Source: Caulobacter sp. (lineage in GTDB: Bacteria > Pseudomonadota > Alphaproteobacteria > Caulobacterales > Caulobacteraceae). From it: a DNA stretch of 64,000 nt. The translations under genes were made by a program, and so were the position numbers. Below the pieces are notes generated by a model that was not told where the DNA came from, ran no database searches, and saw nothing but the letters and a program-made list of their open reading frames with translations. This document shows, piece after piece, positions 18,946 to 26,641 of this stretch (its first letter is position 1; every line of letters begins with the position of its first letter). Where the stretch lies: contig JAUXMY010000015.1 of NCBI GenBank assembly GCA_030683005.1, positions 1 to 64,000 on the forward strand, given 5' to 3'.

Positions 18946-20552
18946 GGCGTCTCCAGCATCCGCTCCAGCGTGGCCAGTTCGTCGGCCTCCCGGGAGGGCT
19001 TGTCCCAGCGGATGCGGCTGATCCGGGGAAAGCGCATGGCCACGCCGCTTTTGTGGCGGGTCGAGCGCTGCAGGCCTTCGAAGGCGACCTCAAGCACCAG
19101 GCCAAAGTCCAGGCCTGCCTTCACCGACCGCACCGGCCCGAACCGCTCGAGCGTGTTGTCGCGCACGAACTTGTCGAGCTGTTTCAGCTCCTCATCGGTG
19201 AAGCCGAAGTAGGCCTTGCCGACCGGGGTCAGCGAGCGGTCGCCGGCCGAGTCCTCGCGCCAGACGCCGAAGGTGAAGTCGCTGTAGAAGCTCGACCGCC
19301 TGCCGTGACCGCGCTGGGCGTACATCAGCACAGCGTCGATCAGATGCGGGTCGCGCTTCCACTTGAACCAGGGTCCTTTCGGCCGGCCGGCCTCGTACAG
19401 GCTGTCCCGGCGCTTGAGCATCAGCCCCTCGGCGATGCGCGGATCACCCTCGGGCGGATCGGCGCGCAGGGTTGAAAGCTGTTCCCAGGTCTCGAATGGC
19501 TGCAGCGGCGAGAGGTCGATCCGGGGGCTTTTCACCGCTGAAACGAAGCGTTCCAGTCGTTTTCGCCTTTCCGCGAACGGAAGGCCGCGCAGATCCTCCT
19601 CGCCGTCCAGCAGCAGGTCGTAGGCCCGGATTCCGGCCGGAAACGCCTTGAGCATCTTCGCATCGACGCTCTTGCGGTTCAGCCGCTGCTGCAGGTCGCC
19701 GAAGGCCCCGACGACGCCGTCGCGCATGACCAGCAGCTCGCCGTCCAGCGCGCCGTCGAAGGCCATGGCCTCCAGCACATCGGGGAAGACGTGGCTGATG
19801 TCGTCGCCGGTGCGGGTGTAGAGGCGCTTCTCGCCCCGTTCGCTGACCGCCTGGACGCGGATGCCGTCCCACTTCCATTCGGCGGCGTAGTCGGCGGGGT
19901 CGAGCCTGGCGAAGTCGACGGCCTCGTCGATGGCCTGGGCCAGCATCACCGACCGGAAGCGGCAGGGATGGTCGGCGCTCGGCCGCTCCGATCGACCCTC
20001 GAGCCAGGCAAACAGGTCATCGTAGGGCGGGACCAGCGCATGCCAGACCTCCTCGACCTCCGGAACCGCCACGCCGCCGAAGTCGGCGCAGGCCTGTTTG
20101 GCCAGGCGGCTGGACACGCCGACCCGCAGTCCGCCGGTCAGCAGCTTGAGCAGCGCCCACCGACCGTCCGCGTCCAGCGCGTCCAGCCAGCCCTCGATCA
20201 TCGGCTGGACCTGCCCCCGCGTGGCGGTGCGCAGGGCCTCGACCACCTCCGACAGGTCCGGCTCGCGGTTGGGGCCCGGCCGGGCGGGCCAGACCAGCGC
20301 CACCGTCTCGGCCAGGTCGCCGACATAGTCGTAGGACCAGCCAAACAGCACCGGGTCCATCCGCGCCTCGACCGCCTTGCGGATGGCGGCCGGCTTGGCG
20401 GCGGAGAAAGTCAGCGACCCGGTCAGCGCCGCCAGCGCCCAGCCCCGGTCAGGATCAGGCTGCCCGGCCAGAAAGTCGCGCACCAGCCGCAGCTTCGCGT
20501 TCCGCGAAGCGGTGAAGGACAGATCGTCGAGAAGGCGGGCGAAGGCGCGCAT
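18942..20552 (-). CDS. ATP-dependent DNA ligase, damage-response type (LigC/LigB-like)
   Basis: 536 residues. The adenylated lysine is in AEWKWDGIRVQ (motif I, KxDGxR) near 228, with an N-terminal helical DNA-binding domain (1-200) and a C-terminal OB-fold with FKWKRDPHLIDAVLMYAQ near 395. This is the family annotated as cisplatin damage response ligase, which normally sits beside a metallo-beta-lactamase exonuclease and a DEXH helicase. Here the exonuclease is 2 kb upstream on the same strand, separated by an SDR on the opposite strand and a DUF4349 gene, and no helicase is present. It shares an ATGA overlap with the downstream DUF4838 gene. Confidence 0.93.
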   Translation of the reverse strand: MRAFARLLDDLSFTASRNAKLRLVRDFLAGQPDPDRGWALAALTGSLTFSAAKPAAIRKAVEARMDPVLFGWSYDYVGDLAETVALVWPARPGPNREPDLSEVVEALRTATRGQVQPMIEGWLDALDADGRWALLKLLTGGLRVGVSSRLAKQACADFGGVAVPEVEEVWHALVPPYDDLFAWLEGRSERPSADHPCRFRSVMLAQAIDEAVDFARLDPADYAAEWKWDGIRVQAVSERGEKRLYTRTGDDISHVFPDVLEAMAFDGALDGELLVMRDGVVGAFGDLQQRLNRKSVDAKMLKAFPAGIRAYDLLLDGEEDLRGLPFAERRKRLERFVSAVKSPRIDLSPLQPFETWEQLSTLRADPPEGDPRIAEGLMLKRRDSLYEAGRPKGPWFKWKRDPHLIDAVLMYAQRGHGRRSSFYSDFTFGVWREDSAGDRSLTPVGKAYFGFTDEELKQLDKFVRDNTLERFGPVRSVKAGLDFGLVLEVAFEGLQRSTRHKSGVAMRFPRISRIRWDKPSREADELATLERMLETP

Positions 20553-20582
20553 TGAGGGGGAATGTAGTGCATCGCGCGCGGT

Positions 20583-20690
20583 TGCGTCTTCGACACGCCC
20601 GCTTTCGCGGACTGCCCAGGATGACTAAGTCAGAGACGCCACAAAGCCAGTCATGGTGAGCAGCGCCGAAGGCGCGTGTCGAACCACGCA
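20583..20690. repeat. Snap-back intergenic repeat, family with CAGGATGAC arms (copy 1)
   Basis: The left arm starts TGCGTCTTCGACACG and contains CAGGATGAC. The right arm contains GTCATGGTGAGCAGCG and ends CGTGTCGAACCACGCA, an imperfect reverse complement of the left. The element fills the gap between the divergent ligase and SDR genes. Related copies are at 28985-29092 and 46975-47088. Confidence 0.85.
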
Positions 20691-20710
20691 AAGCAGCAGG
20701 AGCCCGCCCC

Positions 20711-21547
20711 ATGTCCGATGATCCCATCTTCTCGACCGGCCGGGTGGCCGTGATAACCGGGGCGGCCAGCGGCATCGGGCTGGCCGCGGCGAAGCATTGC
20801 GCGGCGGCGGGCATGACGGTGGTGATGGCCGACATCTCCGACGCGCTCGACGCCGCCGCCGCCGAGGTCGCGGCGATCGGCGGGGTGGCCGAGCACCACG
20901 CCCTCGATGTCTCCGACTTTGCTGCCGTGCAGGCGCTGGCCCAGGACGTCTTCGCCCGCCACGGGGAGGTCGCGCTGCTGATGAACAATGCCGGGACCAG
21001 TTTCCGCAGCCAGCCTTTCGACGGCCTCGACGCATGGCGCCAGACTCTGGAGGTGAACCTCTGGGGCATCGTGCACGGGGTGCAGGCCTTCACCCAGCCG
21101 ATGCTCGACCAGGGCAGGCCGGGCCGGATCGTCAACACCGGCTCCAAACAGGGCATCACCAACCCGCCCGGAGACCTCGCCTACAACGTCTCGAAGTCGG
21201 CGGTAAAAACCCTGACCGAGGGTCTGCAGCACGCGCTGCGCAACATCGAGGGCGGGCAGGTGACGGCCCACCTGCTGATCCCGGGCTTCACCTACACCGG
21301 CCTGATCCGCCGCTTCGCCGCCGAGAAGCCGGCCGGCGCCTGGACCCCGGAGCAGGTGGTCGAGGCGATGGTCGAGGCCTTGGCGGCGGGCGACTTCTTC
21401 ATCCTCTGCCCCGACAACGAGACGACGCCCGAAATGGACGCCAAACGTGTCCGCTGGGGCGCCGAAGACCTGGCGGGCAACCGTCCGCCCCTGTCGCGCT
21501 GGCACCCGGACTTCGCCGAGGCCTTCGCCGACTGGATGAGAGGTTAG
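20711..21547 (+). CDS. Short-chain dehydrogenase/reductase
   Basis: 278 residues. Classical SDR with the cofactor motif GAASGIGLA near 15-23, NNAG near 95, and the catalytic YNVSK near 158-162; a Ser is at TGS about 14 residues earlier. The aspartate after the second strand (VVMADISD) favours NAD over NADP. The C-terminal third is variable and the substrate cannot be told. It is alone on this strand, between the ligase and the DUF4349 gene, and starts 20 bases after a snap-back repeat. Confidence 0.9.
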   Translation: MSDDPIFSTGRVAVITGAASGIGLAAAKHCAAAGMTVVMADISDALDAAAAEVAAIGGVAEHHALDVSDFAAVQALAQDVFARHGEVALLMNNAGTSFRSQPFDGLDAWRQTLEVNLWGIVHGVQAFTQPMLDQGRPGRIVNTGSKQGITNPPGDLAYNVSKSAVKTLTEGLQHALRNIEGGQVTAHLLIPGFTYTGLIRRFAAEKPAGAWTPEQVVEAMVEALAAGDFFILCPDNETTPEMDAKRVRWGAEDLAGNRPPLSRWHPDFAEAFADWMRG

Positions 21548-21594
21548 CTCCGGTCTCGTCGGCGCTCAGGGTGCGATAGTCCGGGCCAGGCGCC

Positions 21595-22527
21595 TCATGC
21601 GCCGTCCGCCGGTTTCGCGCGACCCCAAGGCAGGCGAAGGCGTTTGGGCAACCGCTTGCGGAACAGCCAGATCAAGCCGCCGCCGACCAGAACCCAGGGC
21701 AGCAGCCAGGCGACCAGCCGCACCATGGCGGCCAGGGTGAAGGCGACGATGCCGATGAAGTCGGTGAAGGCCCCCACCAGCGGCGACCAGACACCGCTCG
21801 GGGCCAGCATGTCCCTGGACCGGTAGTTGAGGGTCACCTCCGACATCGCCACCCGGCCGCGCATGACGGCCAGCTGCGACGTCGTGCTGTCGATGTCGCC
21901 CTGAACCCGGGCCAGTTCGCGCTCGATCTCGACCAGGTCCGAGAGCTTGCCCGGGCGGTCGGCGAGCAGGGCCTGGAGGCGATCGCGCAGGGTGGTCATG
22001 GCGCGCAGGCGGGCCTCGGTGTCGACGATCTGGCGGGACAGGTCCTCGGACGACACATTGCTGCTCGTCACCCGCCCGCCGGCGGCTTTTGCATCGCCGG
22101 CCAGGTCGTTCCGGAAGCGCTTGAGCCAGGCCGGCGCGGCGCGCAGCTCCAGCCTGGCCATGAGGCTGTCCTCGCCGGTTTCATCGACGGACGAGCTGGT
22201 GACCTGGCAAAGCGCCGGTCCGGCGGCCGCGCACGCCGCTTCGTGCCGGGCCGCCAGTTCGCGGACCTTTCCGGCGGGGGTCTCGATCCCGTAGCGATAG
22301 CTGTAGGCCAGCATCGGTGCGCCGACAGGGACGGTCGCCGCGGGCGAGGCGCCCGGCGCCGAGGCGGGGCTGGCCGCCGCGGCGTCGGTCGCAGAGGCGG
22401 CGGCGTCCGCCGAGACCTCGTAGGAGGGGTCCTTGAACGCCCTTGAGGATCCACCGGCGGCGTTGTCGGCGGGGCCGCCGCAGCCGGCGACAAACACCAG
22501 CGCCAGGCCGATCATGAACAGTCGCAT
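21595..22527 (-). CDS. DUF4349 lipoprotein
   Basis: 310 residues. The N-terminus MRLFMIGLALVFVAGCGG is a lipoprotein signal with a lipobox cysteine near 17. After an Ala/Ser/Pro-rich linker, DUF4349 covers about 80-280, with a coiled-coil stretch (DTEARLRAMTTLRDRLQALL, about 170-225) and a hydrophobic segment near 255-285, ending in a Lys/Arg-rich tail. It is probably an envelope protein of unknown role, with a possible membrane anchor at both ends. I chose the ATG at 22527, six bases after GGGGGAG; the ATG at 22533 abuts that sequence. It lies between the repair exonuclease and ligase genes. Confidence 0.85.
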   Translation of the reverse strand: MRLFMIGLALVFVAGCGGPADNAAGGSSRAFKDPSYEVSADAAASATDAAAASPASAPGASPAATVPVGAPMLAYSYRYGIETPAGKVRELAARHEAACAAAGPALCQVTSSSVDETGEDSLMARLELRAAPAWLKRFRNDLAGDAKAAGGRVTSSNVSSEDLSRQIVDTEARLRAMTTLRDRLQALLADRPGKLSDLVEIERELARVQGDIDSTTSQLAVMRGRVAMSEVTLNYRSRDMLAPSGVWSPLVGAFTDFIGIVAFTLAAMVRLVAWLLPWVLVGGGLIWLFRKRLPKRLRLPWGRAKPADGA

Positions 22528-22601
22528 GAGCATCTCCCCCAGGACGTTTGGCCGATGGAGCCCGCGTTCAGCAGGCCTGTCCAGCTTCCTTGCGAATGAC
22601 G

Positions 22602-23606
22602 TCAGTCATCGTCGTCCTCGTAGCCGACCAGCGCCAGGGCCCGCGCCGGCTGGCCGCGCAGCTCGCACCAGCGCAGCAGCGCCTCCTCGCGGCCGTGGGT
22701 GATCCAGACCTCGCCCGGCGAGAGTTCGGCGATGGTGTCGGTCAGCTCGTCCCAGTCGGCATGGTCGGAGATGACCAGCGGCAGCTCGACGCCCCGCTGC
22801 CGGGCCCGGGCGCGGACCCGCATCCAGCCCGAGCAGAAGGCGCTGACCGGATCGGCGAAGCGGCGGCTCCAGCGGTCGGCCAGGGCCGAGGGCGGGCAGA
22901 CCACGATCTCGCCCGGCAGCCTGCCGCTCGCCTCCCCGGCATGGGCGAGCGGGCCCAGGTCGACGCCATGACGGCTGTAGAGGGCGTTCAGGCCAGTGAG
23001 GGCGCCGTGGACATGGATCGTGCGGTCCCACCCCGCTTCCCGCAGCAGGGCGATGACCCGCTGGGCCTTGCCCAGCGCATAGGCCCCGACCAGATGCGTT
23101 CGCTCCGGGAACCGGGCCACGGACTTGAGCAGACGGTCCACCTCGTCGGCGGCGTCCGGATGGCGGAAGACCGGCAGGCCGAAGGTCGCCTCGGTGACGA
23201 ACAGGTCGCAGGGGACCGGCTCGAACCGCGCGCAGGTCGGGTCGCGGCGGCGCTTGTAGTCGCCCGAGACCACGGCGGTGAACCCCTTCCAGCGGATGAC
23301 CGCCTGGGCGGAGCCCAGCACATGTCCGGCCGGGGCGAGGCTGATCTCGACGCCGTCCCGCGTCAGGGTCTCGCCCCACGCCAGGCCCACCCGCCCCGTC
23401 GCGAAGTCGTCGCCATAGCGGCAGGCCATGATGTCCAGCGTCTGCGGCGTGGCGGCGACATGGCCATGACCGGCCCGCGCATGGTCGGCATGGCCATGGG
23501 TGATGACCGCCCGCGGCACGGGGCGCACGGGGTCAATGTAGAAGTCTCCCGGCGGGCAGTAGAGGCCGGCCGGGGTCGGACAAAGCAGGCTCTCGGGTTT
23601 CACCAT
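22602..23606 (-). CDS. Ligase-associated DNA damage response exonuclease (metallo-beta-lactamase/beta-CASP)
   Basis: 334 residues. The zinc-binding motif THGHADH (HxHxDH) is near 34-40, with AGHVLGSAQ near 90, VVSGDYK near 110 and late motifs ISDHADW and ITHGRE. This is the beta-CASP nuclease family that accompanies the ATP-dependent ligase found at 18942-20552, with roles in repair of crosslinks or end processing. The ATG at 23606 (MVKPESLL) is preferred over longer in-frame starts, which would run antisense through the divergent thioesterase gene. The divergent thioesterase starts 36 bases away. Confidence 0.92.
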   Translation of the reverse strand: MVKPESLLCPTPAGLYCPPGDFYIDPVRPVPRAVITHGHADHARAGHGHVAATPQTLDIMACRYGDDFATGRVGLAWGETLTRDGVEISLAPAGHVLGSAQAVIRWKGFTAVVSGDYKRRRDPTCARFEPVPCDLFVTEATFGLPVFRHPDAADEVDRLLKSVARFPERTHLVGAYALGKAQRVIALLREAGWDRTIHVHGALTGLNALYSRHGVDLGPLAHAGEASGRLPGEIVVCPPSALADRWSRRFADPVSAFCSGWMRVRARARQRGVELPLVISDHADWDELTDTIAELSPGEVWITHGREEALLRWCELRGQPARALALVGYEDDDD

Positions 23607-23642
23607 CTGGATATGGCAACGCCTCGCGTCTAAACCGGGTGC

Positions 23643-24122
23643 ATGAGTGATCATCTCGACGCCATGCGCAACTTCGTCCAGGCCATGAACCAGGGCAGCC
23701 CCCACGCCATCGCCCTGAAGATGGAGACCGTGGCGCTCGACCGTGAGGGCGCGACGCTGCGGGTCCCCTACGACGAGAAGCTGATTGGCGATCCGGAGAC
23801 GGGCGTCATCGCCGGGGGGGTGGTGACAACCCTGCTCGACCACGCCTGCGGGCAGGCGGTGCATACAGGTTTGACCGAGTTCAAGACCATCGCCACCCTC
23901 GACCTGCGCATCGACTACATGCGCCCGGCCGAGCCCGGGAAGGACCTCTTCGCCAGGGCGCACTGCTACAAGGTGACCCGCTCGGTCGCCTTCGTGCGGG
24001 CCGTGGCCTACGACGATAGCCCCGACGATCCGGTGGCGGCGGCCCAGGCGGCCTTCATGCTCGACTCCAGCGCCGGGCGCGGCTTCGGCGCCAACCTCAA
24101 GGACAGGAAGCCGCGCAAATGA
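23643..24122 (+). CDS. PaaI-family acyl-CoA thioesterase (first of pair)
   Basis: 159 residues, single hot-dog fold. The long helix segment with GVVTTLLDHACGQAV (about 59-75) and the strand pattern TIATLDLRIDYMRPAEPGKDL (about 83-103) are typical of PaaI/YdiI-type thioesterases, which hydrolyse short or aromatic acyl-CoAs. Catalytic Asp would be in LLDHA. The stop overlaps the next thioesterase start (ATGA), so the two are translated together and may form a heteromer. Confidence 0.9.
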   Translation: MSDHLDAMRNFVQAMNQGSPHAIALKMETVALDREGATLRVPYDEKLIGDPETGVIAGGVVTTLLDHACGQAVHTGLTEFKTIATLDLRIDYMRPAEPGKDLFARAHCYKVTRSVAFVRAVAYDDSPDDPVAAAQAAFMLDSSAGRGFGANLKDRKPRK

Positions 24123-24538
24123 GCGATCCGTCCGAACCGGTCGGCGCGCTGCTGGCCCGCATCCCCTACGCCCAGTTCCTGGGCGTGAAGATCGAGCTGG
24201 CCGGCGACGAGATGACCGCCGTCCTGCCGTTCGGCATGCATCTGGTCGGCAACCCGACCCTGCCCGCCATCCACGGCGGGGTGCTGGGCGCCTTCATGGA
24301 GATGACGGCGCTGGCCCAGTTGCTGCTGACAGAGGGCCAGGCCCGCCAGCCGCGGGTGATCGACGTGTCGATCGAATACCTGCGCTCCGGCCGTCCGTTG
24401 ACGACCTACGCGCGGGCCGAGATCAAGAAGGTCGGCCGCCGGATCGCCAACGTCCATGTCGAGGCCTGGCAGGATCGCCGCGCCGCCCCGATCGCCGCCC
24501 TGCGCGGACACTTCCTGGTGACGCCGACCGAGGGGTGA
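24119..24538 (+). CDS. PaaI-family acyl-CoA thioesterase (second of pair)
   Basis: 139 residues, a paralogue of the preceding gene with a hot-dog fold. It contains IHGGVLGAFMEMTALAQL (about 56-73) and VSIEYLRSGRP (about 82-92). The acidic residue in the helix is Glu (FMEMT) rather than Asp, a common variant. Four-base overlap with the first thioesterase indicates co-translation. The stop lies three bases before a paired-palindrome element. Confidence 0.9.
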   Translation: MSDPSEPVGALLARIPYAQFLGVKIELAGDEMTAVLPFGMHLVGNPTLPAIHGGVLGAFMEMTALAQLLLTEGQARQPRVIDVSIEYLRSGRPLTTYARAEIKKVGRRIANVHVEAWQDRRAAPIAALRGHFLVTPTEG

Positions 24539-24541
24539 GGC

Positions 24542-24627
24542 GGGGACATGCACTTCAGTGCGTGTCCCCCACAGCTTCAGGCGCTTCCAGCTGCTGGGGA
24601 CACGTACCGAAGACGGTACATGTCCCC
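24542..24627. repeat. Paired palindrome (REPIN-like), GGGGACA family, copy 1
   Basis: Two palindromes separated by a spacer: 24542-24554 pairs with 24557-24569 and 24596-24608 pairs with 24615-24627, each with GGGGACA outer ends and G-U or single mismatches. The reverse complement of the whole element matches the element at 40238-40314 hairpin by hairpin. Confidence 0.85.
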
Positions 24628-24787
24628 GTCGGCGCGTCCCCAACATTACAGCCAAGTAATCGTCGACGGTGTTTCCTTAAACATAGGTCATGACGCAGAC
24701 TTAACGGGTATTCATCGCGGCCTTCTCCTATATCGACATCACCGGACGCGCTTCTCCGCGCCCAACTCGATCCAAGGGGACTAACCG

Positions 24788-24901
24788 ATGACCGTTTCCA
24801 AGTTCAGCAACCTCGCCAGCCTCGCCCTCGCCGCCCTGCCGGTGTTCGTCATTCTCGCCGCGATCAACGCGAGCCATGTCGTTGGCGCCGCCGGCCTGTG
24901 A
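24788..24901 (+). CDS. Small hydrophobic peptide (37 residues)
   Basis: Begins MTVSKFSNLASLALAALP and continues with VFVILAAINASH, giving one transmembrane segment at about 8-28. AAGGGGA lies 8-14 bases before the ATG, a good ribosome site. It stands alone after a 160-bp AT-richer non-coding stretch and is followed by a long perfect inverted repeat and then a U-tract terminator, the context of an independently expressed short transcript. No homologue is recognised; a membrane-regulatory peptide is conceivable. Confidence 0.7.
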   Translation: MTVSKFSNLASLALAALPVFVILAAINASHVVGAAGL

Positions 24902-24915
24902 CCGGCGACGCAACG

Positions 24916-24967
24916 CTCCGCCGGACCTGACCCCTCCTCCCCCCAGAACGAGTCAGGTCCGGCGGAG
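24916..24967. terminator. Long perfect inverted repeat after the small peptide gene
   Basis: A perfect 16-bp stem (24916-24931 with 24952-24967) with a 20-base C-rich loop, lacking a T-run. It could be a transcript-stabilising hairpin, a processing site or an operator rather than an intrinsic terminator. Confidence 0.6.
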
Positions 24968-25005
24968 TCCTCACGCGATACGCCGCGTAACCAGAAGTGA
25001 CACTG

Positions 25006-25037
25006 AAAAGGCCTCCCCAGCGGGAGGCCCTTTTGTT
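25006..25037 (+). terminator. Rho-independent terminator
   Basis: The 8-bp stem GGCCTCCC/GGGAGGCC (25010-25017 with 25022-25029) closes a 4-base loop, is flanked by AAAA before and CTTTTGTT after, and sits just upstream of the HAD phosphatase gene. It should end the small-peptide transcript. Confidence 0.85.
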
Positions 25038-25047
25038 ATCGGCGGGC

Positions 25048-25722
25048 ATGCAAAACCCCGCCGCTGTGATCTTCGACTGTGACGGCGTCCTGGTGGACTC
25101 CGAGACCCTCGCCATCGAGGTCGAGATCGCGCTGCTGGCAGAGTACGGTCTGACCTACGCGCCCGCCGACTACCACCACCGCTTCCTCGGCCTGAACGAC
25201 GCCGCCTACCAGGCCGCGCTCGATCTCGATGCGCGGGAGCGGACCGGCCGGCCGCTGGCGGCGGATTTTCTGCATCGGGCCCATACCCAGCGTTGGGATG
25301 CCTGCCAGACACGGCTGGTCGAGGTGCCGGGCTGCGCCGCCGCCGTCTCGGCCCTGCGCCTCCCCAAGGCGGTGGCCAGTTCGTCGGGCGCCGATTTCCT
25401 GCGCGAGAAGCTGCGGCTGACCGGCCTGCTGGGCGCCTTCGACCCGCACGTCTATTCCGCCGACCTCGTCGAGCGGGCCAAGCCGCATCCGGACATCTTC
25501 CTGCATGCGGCGGAGCGGTTGGCCGTGGATCCGGCCGGATGCCTGGCCATCGAGGACAGCGTCAACGGCGTCCGCGCCGCGTTGGCTGCCGGCATGACCG
25601 TCTGGGGCTTCGCCGGCGGCGGTCACGTGAACGCCCAAGGCGCCGCGCGTCTGGCCGAAGCCGGAGCTCATGAGGTGCTGGAGACCTGGACCGAGGCGGC
25701 ACAGCGGTTCGCGGGGTTCTGA
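25048..25722 (+). CDS. HAD-IA phosphatase (phosphoglycolate phosphatase / beta-phosphoglucomutase-like)
   Basis: 224 residues. The nucleophile motif FDCDGVLVDSE is near 8-18, the helical cap spans about 20-85, the Ser motif AVASSSGA is near 108, Lys is in RAKPHPDIF near 147, and the acid motif AIEDSVNG is near 168. The cap type and SVNGVRAA are typical of the GPH/PGMB subgroup; substrate unknown. Start at 25048 was chosen because a start at 24997 would place coding sequence across the terminator. Confidence 0.9.
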   Translation: MQNPAAVIFDCDGVLVDSETLAIEVEIALLAEYGLTYAPADYHHRFLGLNDAAYQAALDLDARERTGRPLAADFLHRAHTQRWDACQTRLVEVPGCAAAVSALRLPKAVASSSGADFLREKLRLTGLLGAFDPHVYSADLVERAKPHPDIFLHAAERLAVDPAGCLAIEDSVNGVRAALAAGMTVWGFAGGGHVNAQGAARLAEAGAHEVLETWTEAAQRFAGF

Positions 25723-25739
25723 CGCGCGCTCCCTTGCTT

Positions 25740-25863
25740 CGTCATCCTCGCGCTCGTCGCGAGGACCCATGCGTGGCGCCTTTCAGGGGGAGCCTTGAGG
25801 GTTCCGCGCGCTCATCGGCTGCGACTGTATTCATGGGTCCTCGGAACAAGTCCGAGGATGACG
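25740..25863. repeat. Snap-back intergenic repeat, GTCATCC/GGACCCATG family (copy 1)
   Basis: The left arm runs CGTCATCCTCG to GAGGACCCATGCG and the right arm CATGGGTCCTCGG to GAGGATGACG. Related elements are at 39626-39781 and 44641-44736. It lies between convergent HAD and GNAT genes and could act as a bidirectional transcript end. Confidence 0.8.
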
Positions 25864-25872
25864 GGGAAGGGT

Positions 25873-26532
25873 TCAAAACCCCGAGAGCGGCCGCCGCTGC
25901 GTCCCGTCGGCATCGAAGTTCTCCTCCGCCAGCCAGGCGTCCAGCCGGTCGGCGATGGCCGGCCACTCGTGGTCGAGGATGGCGTGGACCTCGGTGTCCC
26001 AGTTGCCGCCCTTCAGCCAGTAGGTCTGGCGCAGCGTGCCTTCGAGGGTGAAGCCAAGCCGGGCCGCGGCCCGGCTTGAGGCGACATTCTCCGGGCTGCA
26101 GCGCCACTCGAGCCTTCGATAGCCGCGCGAGAAGACGCAGCCGGCCAGCAGGCGGAAGGCCTCGGTGCCGCCGACGCGGCGCGTAACCGCCTCGCCCAGC
26201 GTCAGGCCGACCTCGGTGACGCCCATGTCGGGATTGACGTTCAGCACCATGTACAGCGCCGCCGGGGTCGGCCCGCGCGGGTCGGTTTTGTCGATCACCG
26301 CATAGAGGGTCTGGGTCGGCTTCTGGTTCCGCTCCGTCAGCCAGGCGGCGAAGGCCGCCTCGTCGGGGAACGGGCCGGACGGGATCCAGGTCCACAGATC
26401 GTCCTTTGATCCGATCGCCGTCCAAAGGCCGGGCCCGTGCCGGGCGACGTCCAGCCGCTCCAGATCAACCGTCCGGCCGACAATGATGCCGGCGTCCAGC
26501 GGCGGGCAGGGCAGGAGGGGCGCGTCGGTCAT
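25873..26532 (-). CDS. GNAT N-acetyltransferase (RimJ/RimL type)
   Basis: 219 residues. The GNAT core includes GVTEVGLTLGEAVTRRVGGT (about 117-136, acetyl-CoA site region) and WRCSPENVASSRAAARLGF (about 155-175), characteristic of RimJ/RimL-type acetyltransferases that modify protein N-termini or small amines. The N-terminal part (DLERLDVARHG) is also standard for the group. Divergent from the symporter gene with 109 bases between starts. Confidence 0.9.
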   Translation of the reverse strand: MTDAPLLPCPPLDAGIIVGRTVDLERLDVARHGPGLWTAIGSKDDLWTWIPSGPFPDEAAFAAWLTERNQKPTQTLYAVIDKTDPRGPTPAALYMVLNVNPDMGVTEVGLTLGEAVTRRVGGTEAFRLLAGCVFSRGYRRLEWRCSPENVASSRAAARLGFTLEGTLRQTYWLKGGNWDTEVHAILDHEWPAIADRLDAWLAEENFDADGTQRRPLSGF

Positions 26533-26641
26533 GCGGACTCTCGGGAATCGGAGGCGACGAGCCTATCGCGCCGTGCGCGTCGAGGCGATTGCCGTCCCCG
26601 CCGGAGCGCCCCAGGATCACCTCCGCAAACAGGGGCCCCGC

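Noticed and set aside
24628-24787. tRNA or structured RNA before the small peptide gene
   Set aside because: There is no cloverleaf, no T-arm GTTC-type sequence in the right place, and no CCA end; the stretch is AT-richer and more likely a promoter region.
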